Shown here piece by piece: positions 62,120-64,000 of a stretch of DNA of 64,000 nt. Position 1 is the stretch's first letter. Each line of letters begins with the position of its first letter. Origin of the DNA: Galeopsis tetrahit (taxonomy: Eukaryota > Streptophyta > Magnoliopsida > Lamiales > Lamiaceae); NCBI GenBank assembly GCA_963675135.1, contig CAVLYN010000040.1:62001-126000 (forward strand), in the 5' to 3' direction. The notes under the pieces were generated by a model. That model did no database searches and was not told where the DNA came from. It worked only from the letters and a program-made list of their open reading frames with translations. A program made the position numbers and the translations under genes.

Positions 62120-63954
62120 GTGCCATTTAACCTCGAAAATACCAAAATGAAGTGTTTTGTAGGATTGCTTGGTGACCAAGCAAACTTTACGTTTTCTTTA
62201 TTTTGCGGAAAATCTCATTCGTTAGTGTTCAAAAACTCTATAGTTTATCCCACTATAATGTGGAAAGTACACTTTCATCGATTCATTCATTCTCTCTTTT
62301 TGAAAAGTCTCACGAGTTGCAAAAGAGTTAACCATGACCAATTCACATTCGTTCTAGGGTTGTTGTTTTCTATAACTCGTTTATAGTGCCATTTAACCTC
62401 GAAAATACCGAAATGAAGTGTTTTGTAGGATTGCTTGGTAACCAAGCAAACTTTATGTTTTCTTCATTTTGCGGAAAATCACATACGTTAGTTCTCAAAA
62501 ACTCTATAGTTTATCCCACTATAATGTGGAAAGTACACTTTCATCGATTCATTCATTCTCTCTTTTTGAAAAGTCTCACGAGTTGCAAAAGAGTTAACCA
62601 TGACCAATTCGGATTCGTTCTAGGGTTTTTGTTTTCTATAACTCGTTTATAGTGCCATTTAACCTCGAAAATACCGAAATGAAGTGTTTTGTAACTTTAT
62701 GTTTTCTTCATTTTGCGGAAAATCACATACGTTAGTTCTCAAAAACTCTATAGTTTATCCCACTATAATGTGGAAAGTGCACTTTTATCGATTCACTCAT
62801 TCTCTCTTTTTGAAAAGTCTCACGAGTTGCAAAAGAGTTAACCATGACCAATTCACATTCGTTCTAGGGCTGTTGTTTTCTATAACTCGTTTATAGTGCC
62901 ATTTAACCTCGAAAATACAAAATGAAGTGTTTTGTAGGATTGCTTGGTGATTAAGCAAACTTTATGTTTTCTTCATTTTGCGGAAAATCGCATACGTTAG
63001 TGTTCAAAAACTCTATACTTTATCCCACTATAATGTGGAAGTGCACTTTCATCGATTCACTCATTCTCTCTTTTTGAAAAGTTCCACGAGTTGCAAAAGT
63101 GACCAAGATCAATTCACATTCGTTCTAGGGTTGTTGTTTTCTATAACTCGTTTATAGTGCCATTTAACCTCGAAAATACCAAAATGAAGTGTTTTGTAGG
63201 ATTGCTTGGTGACCAAGCAAACTTTACGTTTTCTTTATTTTGCGGAAAATCTCATTCGTTAGTGTTCAAAAACTCTATAGTTTATCCCACTATAATGTGG
63301 AAAGTACACTTTCATCGATTCATTCATTCTCTCTTTTTGAAAAGTCTCACGAGTTGCAAAAGAGTTAACCATGACCAATTCACATTCGTTCTAGGGTTGT
63401 TGTTTTCTATAACTCGTTTATAGTGCCATTTAACCTCGAAAATACCGAAATGAAGTGTTTTGTAGGATTGCTTGGTGACCAAGCAAACTTTATGTTTTCT
63501 TCATTTTGCGGAAAATCACATACGTTAGTTCTCAAAAACTCTATAGTTTATCCCACTATAATGTGGAAAGTGCACTTTCATCGATTCACTCATTCTCTCT
63601 TTTTGAAAAGTCTCACGAATTGCAAAAGAGTTAACCATGACCAATTCACATTCGTTCTAGGGTAGTTGTTTTCTATAACTCGTTTATAGTGCCATTTAAC
63701 CTCGAAAATACCAAAATGAAGAGTTTTGTAGGATTGCTTGGTGACCAAGCAAACTTTACGTTTTCTTTATTTTGCGGAAAATCTCATTCGTTAGTGTTCA
63801 AAAACTCTATAGTTTATCCCACTATAATGTGGAAAGTACACTTTCATCGATTCATTCATTCTCTCTGTTTGAAAAGTCTCACGAGTTGCAAAAGAGTTAA
63901 CCATGACCAATTCACATTCGTTCTAGGGTTGTTGTTTTCTATAACTCGTTTATA
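62120..63954 (+). repeat. HOR-H copy 2, incomplete at the window end
   Basis: Seven monomers (62120, 62386, 62652, 62896, 63157, 63423, 63689) repeat HOR-H copy 1 at +2632 bp. The eighth is cut by the window edge after 46 bases. The pattern most likely continues beyond the window. Confidence 0.9.
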
Positions 63955-64000
63955 GTGCCATTTAACCTCGAAAATACCAAAATGAAGTGTTTTGTAGGAT
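63955..64000 (+). repeat. Partial monomer at the right edge
   Basis: These are the first 46 bases of a monomer, ending at TTTTGTAGGAT. By the HOR-H spacing it should be the counterpart of 61323. Confidence 0.9.

Larger units (their letters stand above)
1..64000 (+). repeat. Satellite DNA array, 266-bp monomer family, 241 full monomers
   Basis: The whole window is made of head-to-tail copies of one AT-rich monomer. I set the phase at the G of the recurring TATAGTGCC, which falls at 185, 451, 715, 981 and so on to 63955. From 185 to 63955 there are 241 monomers, averaging about 264.6 bp. All have the same orientation and no unrelated sequence lies between them. Monomers differ by shared block variants, not scattered private mutations, which is the mark of concerted evolution by unequal crossover and gene conversion. 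The ATCGAT (ClaI) site occurs once in nearly every monomer, so a digest should give a ladder of about 266 bp. Location in a centromere or heterochromatin is inferred from array type only. The satellite family is not recognised. Confidence 0.98.

Noticed and set aside
1..64000. CRISPR array or bacterial repeat system
   Set aside because: The repeated unit is contiguous, with no short repeats separated by unique spacers and no associated genes.

Overview
The window is one uninterrupted satellite DNA array. It holds 241 complete head-to-tail monomers plus a partial monomer at each end (1-184 and 63955-64000), all on the same strand. The basic monomer is 266 bp. Recurring length variants are 244, 261, 262, 263, 264, 265 and 268 bp, and there is one 334-bp monomer. 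I see no gene, RNA gene, transposon, CRISPR array, inversion or foreign insertion. One monomer (715-980) counted by hand has 92 G+C of 266 (about 35%) and 8 CpG sites. An array of this length, with multi-monomer units repeated almost exactly, points to a eukaryotic centromeric, pericentromeric or heterochromatic block from a long-read assembly. A plant is a guess: every monomer carries TAGGG and many carry AAACCCTA on the minus strand, but this does not identify a species. I do not recognise the satellite family.

Layout by higher-order repeat (HOR). A 15-monomer unit of 3986 bp (HOR-A) fills 1-8422. A mosaic of short modules fills 8423-16455. A 10-mer of 2653 bp (HOR-B) covers 16456-21761. 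An 18-mer of 4748 bp (HOR-C) covers 19375 to about 38280, with a local 3-monomer duplication inside it. A 13-mer of 3420 bp (HOR-D) covers 38369-44031. A five-monomer linker lies at 43883-45212. Next come a 9-mer of 2385 bp (HOR-E, 45213-49982), an 8-mer of 2123 bp (HOR-F, 48392-52637), an 11-mer of 2895 bp (HOR-G, 52106-60790) and a 10-mer of 2632 bp (HOR-H, 59488 to the end). Adjacent units overlap in phase because each was cut from its neighbour. HOR-D, F, G and H are mostly recombinations of the monomer types present in HOR-C.

The most notable structure inside the monomer is a set of dyad-symmetric elements. There is a 19-bp hairpin near the start, a 14-bp palindrome in the middle, and weaker hairpins including one across the monomer boundary. 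The 244-bp variant lacks exactly the 19-bp hairpin plus 3 bases. The main polymorphism of the hairpin (CC versus TT) would keep an RNA stem paired through G-U wobble. Each monomer can also be read as one 88-codon open frame, but many variants break it and I do not call it a gene.

All comparisons were made by eye from sequence and spacing. Identity percentages were not computed.
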